A DNA stretch of 64,000 bases from Epiperipatus broadwayi (taxonomy: Eukaryota > Onychophora > Udeonychophora > Euonychophora > Peripatidae). The notes beneath the pieces are model-generated. The model saw only the letters and a program-made list of their open reading frames with translations, ran no database searches and had not been told where the DNA came from. Positions 1-12,600 of this stretch are shown here, piece after piece. The stretch is taken from assembly GCA_028023455.1 (NCBI GenBank), contig JAQFVV010012508.1:1295877-1359876 (forward strand). Reading direction: 5' to 3'. How positions within the stretch are numbered: position 1 is the stretch's first letter; every line of letters begins with the position of its first letter. The position numbers and the translations under genes are program-made.

Positions 1-898
1 GGCAGCAGATGACCATTCCGGAGAGAAATAGCCTTCTCGCGCGTTACTCTGTCATGTCAAGATTTACAAATTACTAGAATGAACTCAGACTGATTTCTCT
101 TAGAAACATTAGAAGAAAAACTGGAGAACAAAAGAAAACCATTCTTTTTATAGTAGACGTTAACAATAGAACTGCCCTGGAGCATTACAAAAATATATCG
201 GACTTATCAGCTGTAATTAAATTTATCCCAATGTCTAAAGGAATTCAACATTAATTAATTTCTTTTGTTAATTTCACTGTCGACATTCGGATTACAAACT
301 AGATTTAATTAAAAATTACTTTTATTAATTAAAGAAAACCTTAAGTGGACATCTGCTGTTTTTAGATAAAACTTATATAATATTAGCTAATTAAACTATT
401 GTCCCTCATTTATTTTAAAGAAATATTTGGAATGACTTTTATTAAATTAAACGAAAATTATTTTACTTTTAACTTGCAATATTTGAATCTATTTACTAAA
501 CGAATATTTACTAAATGAATTTTATTTTAAATCAAAATATATTATGACGGTAATATATTTGTAAATAGATTCAAACAAAATAACTTTAACAATTTATAAT
601 TTTTATATGTTTTAAAATGGATATCATAGTGTGTGCGCAATTACGACTTATATAACTTACTTTTTAATAAATCAAAATTATGTGAACATATACATAATCT
701 ATAATCTTTTATTTATTTGGGAATGACTTATATATATAATACGAGCATTGTACTCGTGGTTTAAAATTAGCCAGGATTTTCGGTATATAAGCGTATTGCA
801 GACACTATGATAGATTGGGGTTCAAACTAAGGTATGAGGGTAGGCAATAGGTGAGAAAAGGTGAAACGAAGATCTGCAAAGCAGACCTTACTGTTTCA
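1..898 (+). mobile_element. 3' part of a long LTR (copy 1)
   Basis: This stretch aligns with the right-hand third of the repeat at 55729-58642 (its 57562-58642 part). Both share the block around CTGCCCTGGAGC, the CTGTCGACATTCGG block, GTGTGTGCGCAATTAC, and the same terminus ending in CTGTTTCA. The left end lies outside the window, so it cannot be told whether this is a solo LTR or the 3' LTR of a full element. No coding region is visible. A short hairpin, GATCTGC-AAA-GCAGACC, sits just before the end. Confidence 0.6.
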
Positions 899-901
899 AT
901 A

Positions 902-1920
902 CTTTAGAGTGCTTATTATTTTTTACTTTCTGACATTTTATATATACATATACCTTCATATTTTATTTACTTTTATACATTAGTAGTGTATAATTTTATA
1001 GTCAGAACATATTACCTTCACATTTTCAGCAGGGATACACTGAATGGAAGCCAACTAGACCTACCAAAATATCTTTTTCTCCGAATGTTAGCTTATGCGT
1101 CTTTGATAGCATCTAAGTCTCCAGAGCAATTTTAGTCATGAGATTGTTTTTCAATTAGTGCATTATTAAACAATTTATTATTTTTTTATCCCACAATTAA
1201 TGTAAAACCTTTTATTATTGTAATTTGCAGACCTGTATCAAATTATATTATGTGTGCGCTTAATAAACTTCTTTTCATTTACTTGAATTTATTCATTGCT
1301 GCACTCATAATTCTTCAATTATATCAAAGATTACTTACTCAACAACTTCTTTACCTTGTTGAGAAATTTTAAAATATTATTACACTGTGCAATCTCTAAA
1401 AGTTCACATCCGATATCCTTTACAGGAAACAGAACTCCCCCTCTTTCAGTTATCAGAAAATATGTAAAATATTATTCCACTTTTCATTCTCTAACAGTTC
1501 GGATCTGAAAATCCTTTGCATGGAACATAATTCTCTCTGTTTCAATTATCTGAAAATATCATTTATTCTTGATAAATTGTAATCAAGATTTATTTTGCAT
1601 TCTGCCTATTTGTTTAATTTTGCTAGATGTAGTTTTTGTAGCAATGCTTTCATGACCTGACTCAAAATGATTTAGTTTAATAATTCCTTCTGTCCACTTC
1701 TTCCAAAAATTATCATGTATCCAGAGTACTTCATCTCCAAAGCAAATAGCTACATTTTCCTTCTGCAGAAAGCATTTTCTTCCGATTGCCATCTTGTCAA
1801 CTCTATGGGTGATTTTTCTCTAACTATAAATTGTTTGGTGTGTATTTGTATAATTTTAGATTTATTGAAAAATTGTGCATGCATATCATGAAAAATGGAA
1901 CATTTTCCTGTAACGAGACA
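902..1920. other. AT-rich intergenic DNA, no gene recognised
   Basis: Short ORFs here have no recognisable domain. The only structure seen is an imperfect tandem duplication at about 1382-1560. Confidence 0.5.
1382..1560. repeat. Imperfect two-copy tandem repeat
   Basis: Two diverged units of about 100 bp carry the same order of words: an 'aatctctaaaagttc'-like start, 'atccgatatcctttaca', 'aacagaactccc' and 'cagttatcagaaaatat'. The second unit starts near 1487. No coding potential is seen. Confidence 0.4.
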
Positions 1921-1923
1921 TTA

Positions 1924-2072
1924 TCCAAACTGTAAGTATCAGAAGCATTTTGTTGATCCAGTGACTGGAGTAAACATCCAAGTATTCATAGGTTGAAGCC
2001 AAATTCTAAAGATGACAGTCACGCCCTCTGAACTATTAAAGTCTCATCTGTATCATATATTATATCTTGTCA
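1924..2072 (+). pseudogene. Merlin/IS1595-type transposase remnant
   Basis: One plus-strand frame reads HFVDPVTGV and then, after an in-frame stop, SELLKSHL. This resembles the C-terminal end of ISXO2/Merlin DDE transposases, where a 'FVDPxTGxHTQxIE...W' block is followed by a 'LLxSHLxEFMW' block. The W and the final EFMW are missing and the frame is broken, so only a short decayed piece remains. The family call is recognition by motif and is tentative. Confidence 0.4.
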
Positions 2073-2079
2073 ATAAAAC

Positions 2080-5000
2080 AATTTGTGAACTGGAATCTCT
2101 TAAGCCTTTCTACAGAATATCTGCTGTTTATTGACGGTAATTAAAAGAATAAATATATATATTAATTTTTGGTTACTAACCCAATTCATTATTTTATTGT
2201 ACTATATATTGTTTGAGTACTGTATTTTTTTTTTATGAAAAATTTAAAAATTTGTCATTTTCAAATGGATTTGATTTTTTAGTATCATAAAACTACATTT
2301 ACAGTTGACCCTGATTTTTTTTATTCATTTTGAAAGACATTTAAGAAAATTAAAATAATTTAAAGGATCAATAAGATTTATAAATACATATATATAATTT
2401 AAAATTGATAAGATTTCCCAAAGTTATATATATATTATTTACAATTAATTTGTACTTTAACGTGATGTACTTTTACAAGAATCCAATTTTCCCAAAAATG
2501 TTCACTTATCTCAGTATAAGTTCAGTAGCTTTATGCAGCGTTTAAAATCAGAAGCTAAAAGAAAAATTAATGTAGTAGGTTGATTATATTTTTAGGTCTG
2601 CCATTTGCATCATTCTTTTTAATGTCATTTCTCGTTAACAGGGGGCAGTCTTTGATTCTTTTTAGATGATGATATCCAATCCATCTCTAATGTAAGAGAT
2701 AGCTGTGCTGAGTATCTCTATTTATTTAGTACAGATTTTTACAATTACATCGCTCTAGGAATTGCGATAGTAAGTTTGTTTGTGACAAGTTTACTTTTTC
2801 TAAAATGTTTTGTTTTTACCAATTTAGCAAACTTCGGCTAGGTGATCTATTTTGCCACACTTTTGTACCTTTCCTATTGCAATTGTTTACTGGGCTCAAA
2901 ATTTTTACAATGATAGCGTTCAATTTTTTTCATTTTGATGAATTTCACATTTGGATATGTAGAGGATTATTATTTGTTTAATGTCGCTTATTTCAGAACA
3001 AGATCGTACGTAATGCCTCTTGATGAAAGGTCAGGAATTGTTCTGAAAATTGATGATGATCAATACTGATATAATAATTCTAACCGTTTTCTATACATAT
3101 TTAGTTTTGTAGTTTATTTAACCACTTATTCGTGTGCAAGCAGTATTAAGTGTCATGATCGGCATTGTTTTGATAATAATTATGCCAAGATTTTACAATG
3201 TGGTCCTTTTAAATCCAGTCTCCAAGGATGACCTGATGATTATTTGCTGCTAATGCTTTTTTTATTACTTATATTTGCTTCCAATGATCATCTGTTGATT
3301 CTTTTCTGAAAAGTTTTGTTCAGTTACAAGTGGCATATCAACATGTAGTTATATTGATTATGAAGTTGTAATAAGATATAAATATTCTTTATTTTCACAC
3401 TTCATTTCGGCCTTTCCCTCATCTCGACCACTACAATACACATATACTCTGTTCAAATTAAAAATTATTTTGCCCAGAAAAAATTATTCGTCAAATTCGT
3501 AGAATGGTTTATAATTACATATTTAATTTCCAAAGGAATTCATCAGATTGATGGAGAAATGGAGTGTTATAAAAATCAATATATCATGGAACTTCCTATT
3601 AGTGGGCATGGGTTTGACTCACCTGAGGCATAAAAGTTAGGTATAGTCTTTTTCATCTTTTGGTTATATCCATCATCTTGTAATGAAATTTTTAGTGAGT
3701 TTCATCTTTTTTTTTTAACATCTCTTCATAAGAAGTTCAACGTTTTTTGTTTTCTTTTATTTTGCTTTGATTTTATTTGTTTATTTTGTTTTACTTCATT
3801 TTTTTTATTTTGTTTGGGTTTTTCTTCCTAAATATTTAATATATTGATATTTCTACTGATAGAATCAATATACCATAATATTGGCACTAGTTGATAACAA
3901 TGTCGATAACAAAACATTTCAAACTATGTGGAAGAAAGAAATGATAAATTTGCACACTAATAGTATTAAAAACTTTATAACTAAAGAAAATACTATTCAT
4001 ATGGTACTAAGCAAAAATCGGTATTAATTTATTTGCACTTAATAATGATTATATATTATGATTCATCATTACGCATGAAATAATCAAATTCATAACATGA
4101 AACTGTAATTTATAAACTTTATCCGTGCTCGTATTTATGCACTCTCGCAGAATGTTCTCAAAGATGTTTGCAGATGTTTTTCGGTAAGGTATCATATCTG
4201 GATCTTTTGAAAATACAGTATATTAGGAAATGTTGGAACATATGGATATATTTCATCCTGATGGAAAATGGCTATAGGATATTAACCAAAAGCACTGCAA
4301 TACATTTAGTATATCAATCATGGACCATCAAGTTGTCAATATGTAATGCATGCAAGATATGATTCCCATCGGAATTGATAGCGCTACCTATAAAAGAACT
4401 TAGGAGAGCAATCATAATCTATCATTCTTTTAATAATCAAATTAGACTATCATTAAAGTCTAAACAAGTTTGTCAGATATAGCTGAACACCGTACTTTTT
4501 TGCTAGTACTTCTTATCCTACGAGCTCGGTAACATTTTGAAGTCAGCGAGAGTCATTATAAAAGTCTTTTTGATCTCAGAATTAATTCTACCTTTTATCA
4601 TTTCACTGTCTATGTCTTAACAGAAATGTCTACTCAGACTTCTACCTTTTGAAATTATCTTTGACCTCCCATTGTCCGATAATACCCATGCCTATTTTTT
4701 CAAAATGAATTTTGTCTGACTGAATCAGGATCTTTTCGTGCATCTATGTAGTTGCCAAACACATTCAACTCTTCTCATTTCATTGAGTGTCTGAGTTGCA
4801 ATTTGGTTCGTGGACTACTTACATATAGATAAGCTCATAATCACATTTTCTGAAATCTGTATACTTTCCCCCCAGGCATCATCTGATTTACAATTTTCTA
4901 TTGCATTTTTTTTTTTTTTTACATATTTGGAACTTCTAGATTATCGACTCCAATTGTTGGTTAGCATTTTTCTGGATAGGAAATTGTCTTACCAATGAAT

Positions 5001-6508
5001 AAATGTGTAATAAAATTATTGTGTTATTTATTTTGTTAAAAACAATTATTGTACTTTTTTTTGTTTTTGTATAATACACCTAGATATCTTGTATAAACTT
5101 GATTTATCATTCATTGGTGTAGTATTTTGCCAAAATTGCTAACAATACACACACATCAAACACTCATGTATCACTTTATCCCAAAAGTGGAATATGTAAA
5201 TCAATGAATTTACATATTAACTATCAGTTATAAAATTTTGTGCTTTTCTTATAATTAATATCAGCTGGTAAATTTGAGCAGTATGAATATAACCTAGGGT
5301 GAAAGCATTGCTCAGCTATTTATTGTTTTAACTGAAATAAATCTAATCTTTTCTTCAGTAGCGAATGAACGCTATTAATAGAATAATAATATCTGTTGAA
5401 CTAATTCTATATCATCTAGTTTTAATTGTTAAACACTTTGTTTTAACAAAAATTCAGAGTTTATTTAAACTTTTGAAATACGTTCAATTGTTAGTAAAAA
5501 TGCTCCATCTATCTAAAGTATTCCGCCAAAAGGAATAATCTTAGAAATTCTTTTATATTTGGCTATTCTACTGATTACTCCATTTTTTTTTACGGGTAAG
5601 ATTAATGAATGATTTTCAAACATTATAGCTTTATTTACCATTGTCATGCAGTAGCTTATTTAAAAATTTTCTTTTTTCTCTCTCTTTATCCCCTATTTTA
5701 ATCTTTTTTTAATTGAACATATATATTCAATTTCTGCCTGTCCAGGCATTACTTTGTGCTCTTTTAATTGTTTTTTTTTTTTAATGGGTCACTAGTTTTA
5801 CCATTATATGCCCTTTCACATTTGCCTAGTGATTCATAGATGAAGTTTTAGTTTTACAGTATTTTAAATTTAGATTCTATAGTGGAATCTTAACCTCTGT
5901 AATATAGAAAATAAATATCTCTTATCTTAAATAAAAAACTATTTTTTTAGTTATTTTTTAAAATAGTTAGTATTCACTAAGATAAGATTATACCAAATAT
6001 AAATGGGAAAAAATTGAATTGGCTTACGAATAAATAAAAGATTTCAATTAGCTTACATTGTTTTAATAGATTTAGAATGATAATGAAGGGAATATCCATC
6101 TATTTGAAAAGGAAATATACGCTTTATTCATAGAACATTTTTTGACTTGCAATAATAAAACTTCCGTACTAAATGAAAATAATATAGCTTTTTCCAGTAA
6201 CTAAGAAAATGTATAAGTAAGGAATTGGAAATTGATTGAATTAAAATTTAGAAAAGTATTTTGATACTGAAACATAGGAAGAATTTTAGAAACTATTACA
6301 AATTTAAAAGGGTTTTTAATTGGAAGGAATTAGTTGATAGAAATTTGAGAAATCTTGTTATCTTTTTTTTTTTTTGCTGTAGTTAATTAAAATTAATAAT
6401 GATGTAGGAAAAAATACGGACGTAAAATTGTTATAATATTATTAATTGTGTGATATTAGTTGCATGTATTATTAAGTTTGAAAAATGCGGATTTTATTTT
6501 TTTTCCAG
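2080..6508. other. Region upstream of the TBCE coding start, nothing recognised
   Basis: AT-rich DNA with homopolymer T runs and many short ORFs on both strands, none with a recognisable domain. The promoter and any 5' untranslated exons of TBCE should be here or further left. Exon 1 is preceded by a good polypyrimidine-AG, so at least one upstream non-coding exon is likely, but I cannot place it. Confidence 0.4.
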
Positions 6509-6511
6509 ATT

Positions 6512-6614
6512 ATGATTGAAACTGACATTGATAAAATTGAAATTGGTAATCGAATAATTTGTGATAATCATTTTGGAACCGTACTTTATAAAGGTGAAGT
6601 TCCACCGACACAAG
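6512..6614 (+). CDS. TBCE: TBCE coding exon 1
   Basis: Encodes residues 1-34 and the first base of codon 35. It starts 3 bases after a TTTTCCAG acceptor at 6508 and ends at CAAG|GTAAAT. It carries the start of the CAP-Gly fold, with GNRI and FGTVLYKG. Confidence 0.9.
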
Positions 6615-9600
6615 GTAAATTACATTTCATATTGCTTCATTTTTCAAATGGTGATGCGTCTTTCAGTATATTTATGATCATTAAAAGATTGAATATAGTG
6701 ACTTTTTGATGTGCATAGAATTGTTTTCTAAAATTACATTTGTATTACCCATTATGTAAATAACAGTTCCCAAGAGGTTCTATTTCTAGCTTTCTAATGA
6801 TATTGTTGGTATATATCGTTAATTTTTTATGAACGGAATACTGAGCATTCTAAAGAAATATATATACTAAATATGTATTATTTTGTAGTTGATTACAGCA
6901 TGAATTATTATAACTTATGTTGCCAATATTAAATAAATTGTTCCACTTATCATAATAAAGTCATATAAAATATGAGACATAATGAAGCATAATAATAAAA
7001 ATAAATAGATGTGTTTTTTTTTTAATAAATAATGGGAGTATTTATTTAAAACAGGATGTGATGTGATATGATGTGATGTATTTGGCCTCTCCTTAAACGA
7101 AGTCAAGAATATCTCAGCAATTATGCCCAGATAAACCTGTTAGCCATTTTATTCTCCATTCCCCACTCTTAAGTCTTCCCATATTCTGCCCCATCCCATT
7201 TCCACAACATAAACTTTGTCAACTCTATGGCCTAGTGCCACTCAGTGCAAGCCTGAGTAATCAATGGATGCCAGAATGCTTGTGCATAAAATCCCTATCT
7301 AGTGCCTATTCCTACCTACAATTTTATAAGAAGACAATTTAAATGGCAAAGAAATAAAATTATATTTTTCTTTATCCTTTACATCCTTACAAATATTACT
7401 ATTAAATAAAATACTTTTAACAAATTTATCAGAGTACCCAACACTCAAATAATCTTTATAGAATTGACCTTTCTGAAACAAAGCTACACTACTAGAATTA
7501 TTTAATTTTTTATTCCTATGACAATAATTTCTTAAAGCAGCTACTTTATGAGATACAGACTGATAGCTATCAGGCTTAATAGACCTCAGTTCTCTACTTT
7601 TAACAAAATCACTGAATAGTAGCAATTAGTCTCTACATTTCTAATCACCAAAAGATCTAAAAATTTTAACTTAACAAAATCTAACTCCCCTCCTTCTAAC
7701 ACTTATCTTATAGAAGGATCAAAACAATTAAACTCATTTACAAATTCCTTCAATTTTTCATTCTCAACTACAAATAAACAATCATCTACATATCTAACAA
7801 ATAATTTTAAACATAAACAATTATTTTTAATAATAATTTCCTTCTCCATATAATTAATATAAATTGAACATACTAAAGGAAAAATAATATAACCTATTAT
7901 CCACCCTTCCTTAATTTTATAAAAATTACCTTTATAAGTAAAATACATAAAATCTTCCAATAATAAAAGCAAATTTTTAATTACCCTAATTTTATTTTTT
8001 GATAAAGAATCTTGCTTAACCAACACAGACATAAGAACATCAATACTGCTTAACCTATTAACAGACTGATACATATTCTCAATATCTAAACTGCCAAACA
8101 CCCAATTACTTTCCATTTTAAAATTATTAATCTTATCAAAAGCCTCAAAAAAAGAAGAAATTGTGTAATGATCAAAATCAACAAATTGTTTTAAAAAATT
8201 GTTCAAGAATCTAAACATACCCTCTACAACACTACCTGTAAAATCAAAAATAAATCTTAAAGGAAAAACCATCCTTATGAGTCTTAATATTCACAAACAT
8301 ATTAGCTGATATGAAATCATTTGGATAACATTTTGAATAATCTATTAAAAATTTTTAAATTTACCATTTTCCTCATAATATCTATCAACTTTCTTTTGAT
8401 CACATTACCTGGATCTTTATCTAAAAGCATATATTTACCATTATTTAATTCTTTATCCATTTTGTTCCTGAACTCATCTTTCATATTGACAAACCAACCA
8501 GCTTTGTCTTCACGAGAAATGATCACATCATTAGCAATTAACCTATCCTTAAGATGTCTAACCTCAGCAGGATTAACCACAAGTTTTTCTTTACTTTTTA
8601 AGCTTTTATTTAAAACCAATTGAATACCAACTTTCTGCTCATCACTCAAATTACTAGATTCAATAGACGAAATTGTATCAAAAACTATATCTTTTGAATG
8701 AAATGGAACAAAATTAGGGCCTTTACCAAGAATCTCTAATTCTCTATCATTTAACTTAATATCACAAAGATTAACAACCCTATTAACAGAAACATTATTC
8801 TCACACCTCTTATCACTACAATAAATTTTATTCATTTTCCCAAACAAACACTTTAATTTTCTTTCATATTTCCTACAATTGAAATTTGACCTATTTTGTC
8901 TAAACTGCCTCATGAAAAAACTTAAAATTGAATAATCAAAATCTTGCCTCCTGTCTAAAGAATACCTATTTCTTTTATATTCATAAATAAATTTGTAAAA
9001 CTTTTTAAAAATTTCTTTCAAAAAACTATTCAAAATATTTAAAAACCAAATTCCTATTTTTAAGCAACTTTTTATTCTTCCTAACATTAATAATACAACT
9101 CCTAGGAAAATCATTAAATTGCCTACATTTTTGAAGAAAATAAATCTGCCATTTTAAAGACTATCCTATCACTCAATCTAGACAACTTTTTAATCTTTCT
9201 AATATCATTCAATTGAAAATTATTAAAAACTAAACTTCATAAGCCCATACTAAAGATCAATTACAAATCCATATCTAAATAAAACAAAATAAACATATGC
9301 ACACACAAAATAAACATATGCACCCACACCTATATATATAACTAAATAAACACAAACATATACTCTTCCAACAAAACTCATGCAACAAAATTAATATATG
9401 TAAATAAATTCAAATATATCTAATTAAAAAAAAAAAAATCTTTACACTACATCAGCAAAACTACTCTTAAATGCAAAGAGACTCATTAAAATGTAAACAT
9501 TACAAGCATAAAGCTAAACTAGTCAATATATAAATAAAATTACCCCAAATCCAAACTTCAACCAGACCAGCCAAGAAATAGTAATAAAAGACAACCAAAG

Positions 9601-12600
9601 GTTTCACTTCTACAAGCAGACTTCTCAAGTGTAAAGAACTACAAAAAACTACACCATATATATAGTATTAAACATTACCCCCAAATTCATTTACTTCCCA
9701 TCCACCCTTAATATTAAAACTCTTAAATAAGTTAATTGCTTCAGAGTAATAAATTTTCAATAACAAAAACTCTTTAATTCTTCTTTGAGAGAAATGAAAT
9801 CAAAAGAAGAATTAAAGAGTCTTTGTTATTGAAAATTTATTACTTTGAAGCAATTAACTTATTTAAGAATTCTTTTAATATTAAGGGTGGATGGGAAGTA
9901 AATGGATTTGTGGGTAATGTTTAATACTATATATATGGTGTAGTTTTTTGTAGTTCTTTACACTTGAGAAGTCTGCTTGTAGCAGTGAAACCTTTGGTTG
10001 TGTTTTATTATTATTTCTTGACCGGTCTGGTTGAAGTTTGGATTTGGGGTAATTTCATTTATATGTTGACTCGTTTAGCTTTATGCTTGTAATGTTTAAA
10101 AATTAATTTATTATATTTAAATGGTAAGAATTTATGAGAAGAGAGACAGGAGGCGCCACATTAATAAATAACAAAAAATATATATTTATTATGCAATAAT
10201 ATTCATTGTTTAAATTGCCCTACATTATTTCAATAAACTTAATGCTATTTATTAAGACATCCAAAATATTAATAAGCTATTGTATTAAATTGTAAAATGT
10301 AAATAAATAAAAGTAATGTGATGTGATGTACTGTAGCTTCTCCTTAAACGGAGTCAAGACTCTCTCAACAATTATGCCCAGAGAAACATGTTAGCCACTT
10401 TATTTTCCATTCCCCAGTCTAAGTTTTCCCATATTCTGCTCCATCCCATTTCCACAACACAATCTTTGTCAACTATATGGCCTTTATATCTAAATCCCTC
10501 TTATCTTTTCCCAAACCAAGCATAAAAACCAATAATCCACTTTCTGTATAATCACTTTTTTCATATTTATTCTTCCATAACTTCATTATACATGCCCTTT
10601 CTGTTTTCAAGCATTTAAATTCAATTAACAGATGCCTAATATTTTCTTTTTCTTTCTTACATAATTTAAAGACTAAATCACCCATATTTTTCCACTTACA
10701 TGTATATTCTCTTGTTGCTAAAGATCCAAACTCTCCATACAGTAGCGCCACCAAGTGCAAGCCTTTATGATCACTGGATGCAGGAAGATTTGTGCATAAA
10801 ATTTCTATCTAGTGCCTATTCATTCAATAACCCCAGACTAGTTTCTAGCTTGTGGCTTTCATCAATGAGGAGCCTTGGATTTGAGGGCACTGCACTTAGA
10901 TCTTCCAATTCTCCAGCAGCCACCTTTTATCTGTTTGGTTAACTATAAAGCAAGGAGCCCAAATAAAAACACCATAATGTTTCCAATCCAAGCTCATTCT
11001 CTTGTATAGTCATATAGATCTGAACTCAGTTTAGTATCTATACATTTTGTATGTCTTTGGTTTTTCAAAAACCACATTCACCATTATCCTATGGGCAGGA
11101 TAAGTACAAAACCATCAAAACATCACATGGCGCTACTGTATGGAAAGTTTGGTACTCTTATTAACAGCATGTGAAAGCATATGAAATGATGATCATATGC
11201 TAAATAATAAATACATAATAAAATTATTATAATTGTAACCATCCTTCAGGTGATCACACTTTCAATATTAAAAGTTTTGACAGAGTCTCCGGTTATACAT
11301 CCTTTTTTGTTGTTGTTAAGCTTAACATTTGTCAATTCATTTCCTCCATTTGTTTTATTTTATCTTATGGAATCTATTTTAGATATAGAATCCATTTTTG
11401 AAGATTTAGAAACGTTAAGATTTTCAACTTCTTTAACTGCTTTATATTTTAAATTATTTAATAAAAATAAAACGAAGTTTTTATGAGCAACTAATGATGA
11501 CAGTGTAACGAAGAAAACACATGAAGATGCAGGAAGAACACGAGCTTTTAATAAAAATGTTAATGTTTACATTTGAAAAGATATCATACTAATTTATTGT
11601 TATATAGTTCATTATAGAATTCTTTCACACATTTTATAATGTTATTTTTCTTTTAGTAGTGGCTATCGTCTTCTTACTGTTGCAGTAACTTTGTATATTT
11701 TTGAGACATTCTTTCTTCTACAGCTTTTCTTGCTACTTTATAGTCATATTTTCTTTTATCATCATTTTACATATTTTTTTATTGTTTCAGTTAATAAATT
11801 TACTAAATTGATATTATCTGTGTAAATATGCTTAAGGAATATCTTACGTTTCATTAATTATCTTCAAATTTTGGCTTTTTTCAACTTGTATTAACATTTC
11901 GCAATAATTTTTTTTTTTTTTTTAACAATTTAAAAATAAATATTATAGAACATAATCTATTTTGAATATTTACAGTATTAAAATTAATATTTATTATTAT
12001 ATGTAACAATTTTTAAAAATTAATTTTATTATTGATGTTTAATGTTAATTTTGCTTAATGTTGTCGTATTGTCTTGTCCAAGAATTAATAAAAATTTCTT
12101 GATATAAATCAATAAAATAAAGATTTTCATTAATAATTTTAAAATTTGAATAAAATGTCTGATATAAACAAAAAAAAAAAAAAAGTTTTCTTATTTTTAA
12201 GGATTGTGGCTTGGTATTGACTGGGATGATCCAAATCGAGGAAAACATGATGGATCTCATGAAGGAAATCGTTACTTTTTTTCTAGGTATTTTCTAAACT
12301 ACTCAGTAAATAACCAAAATTACCCCAAATTCACAACTCAACCAGACTAGCCAAGAAAATAAACTCTAAATCACTACCAATGGTTTTACTGCTACAAGCA
12401 GGCTTCTCAAATGTAAAGAATTACAAAATAACAACATATTTAAACTAAACATTACCCACAATTCCATGTAAAGAAGAATTAAAGAATCTTTATTATTAAA
12501 AATTTATAATTTTGAAGCAATTAACCTATTTAAATGTTCTTTTAATATTAAGGGTGGATGGGAAGTAAGTGGAATTGTGGGTAATGCTTAGTTTAAATAT

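Noticed and set aside
8321-8623. 100-codon plus-strand ORF
   Set aside because: Shadow of the PLE N-terminal frame on the minus strand.
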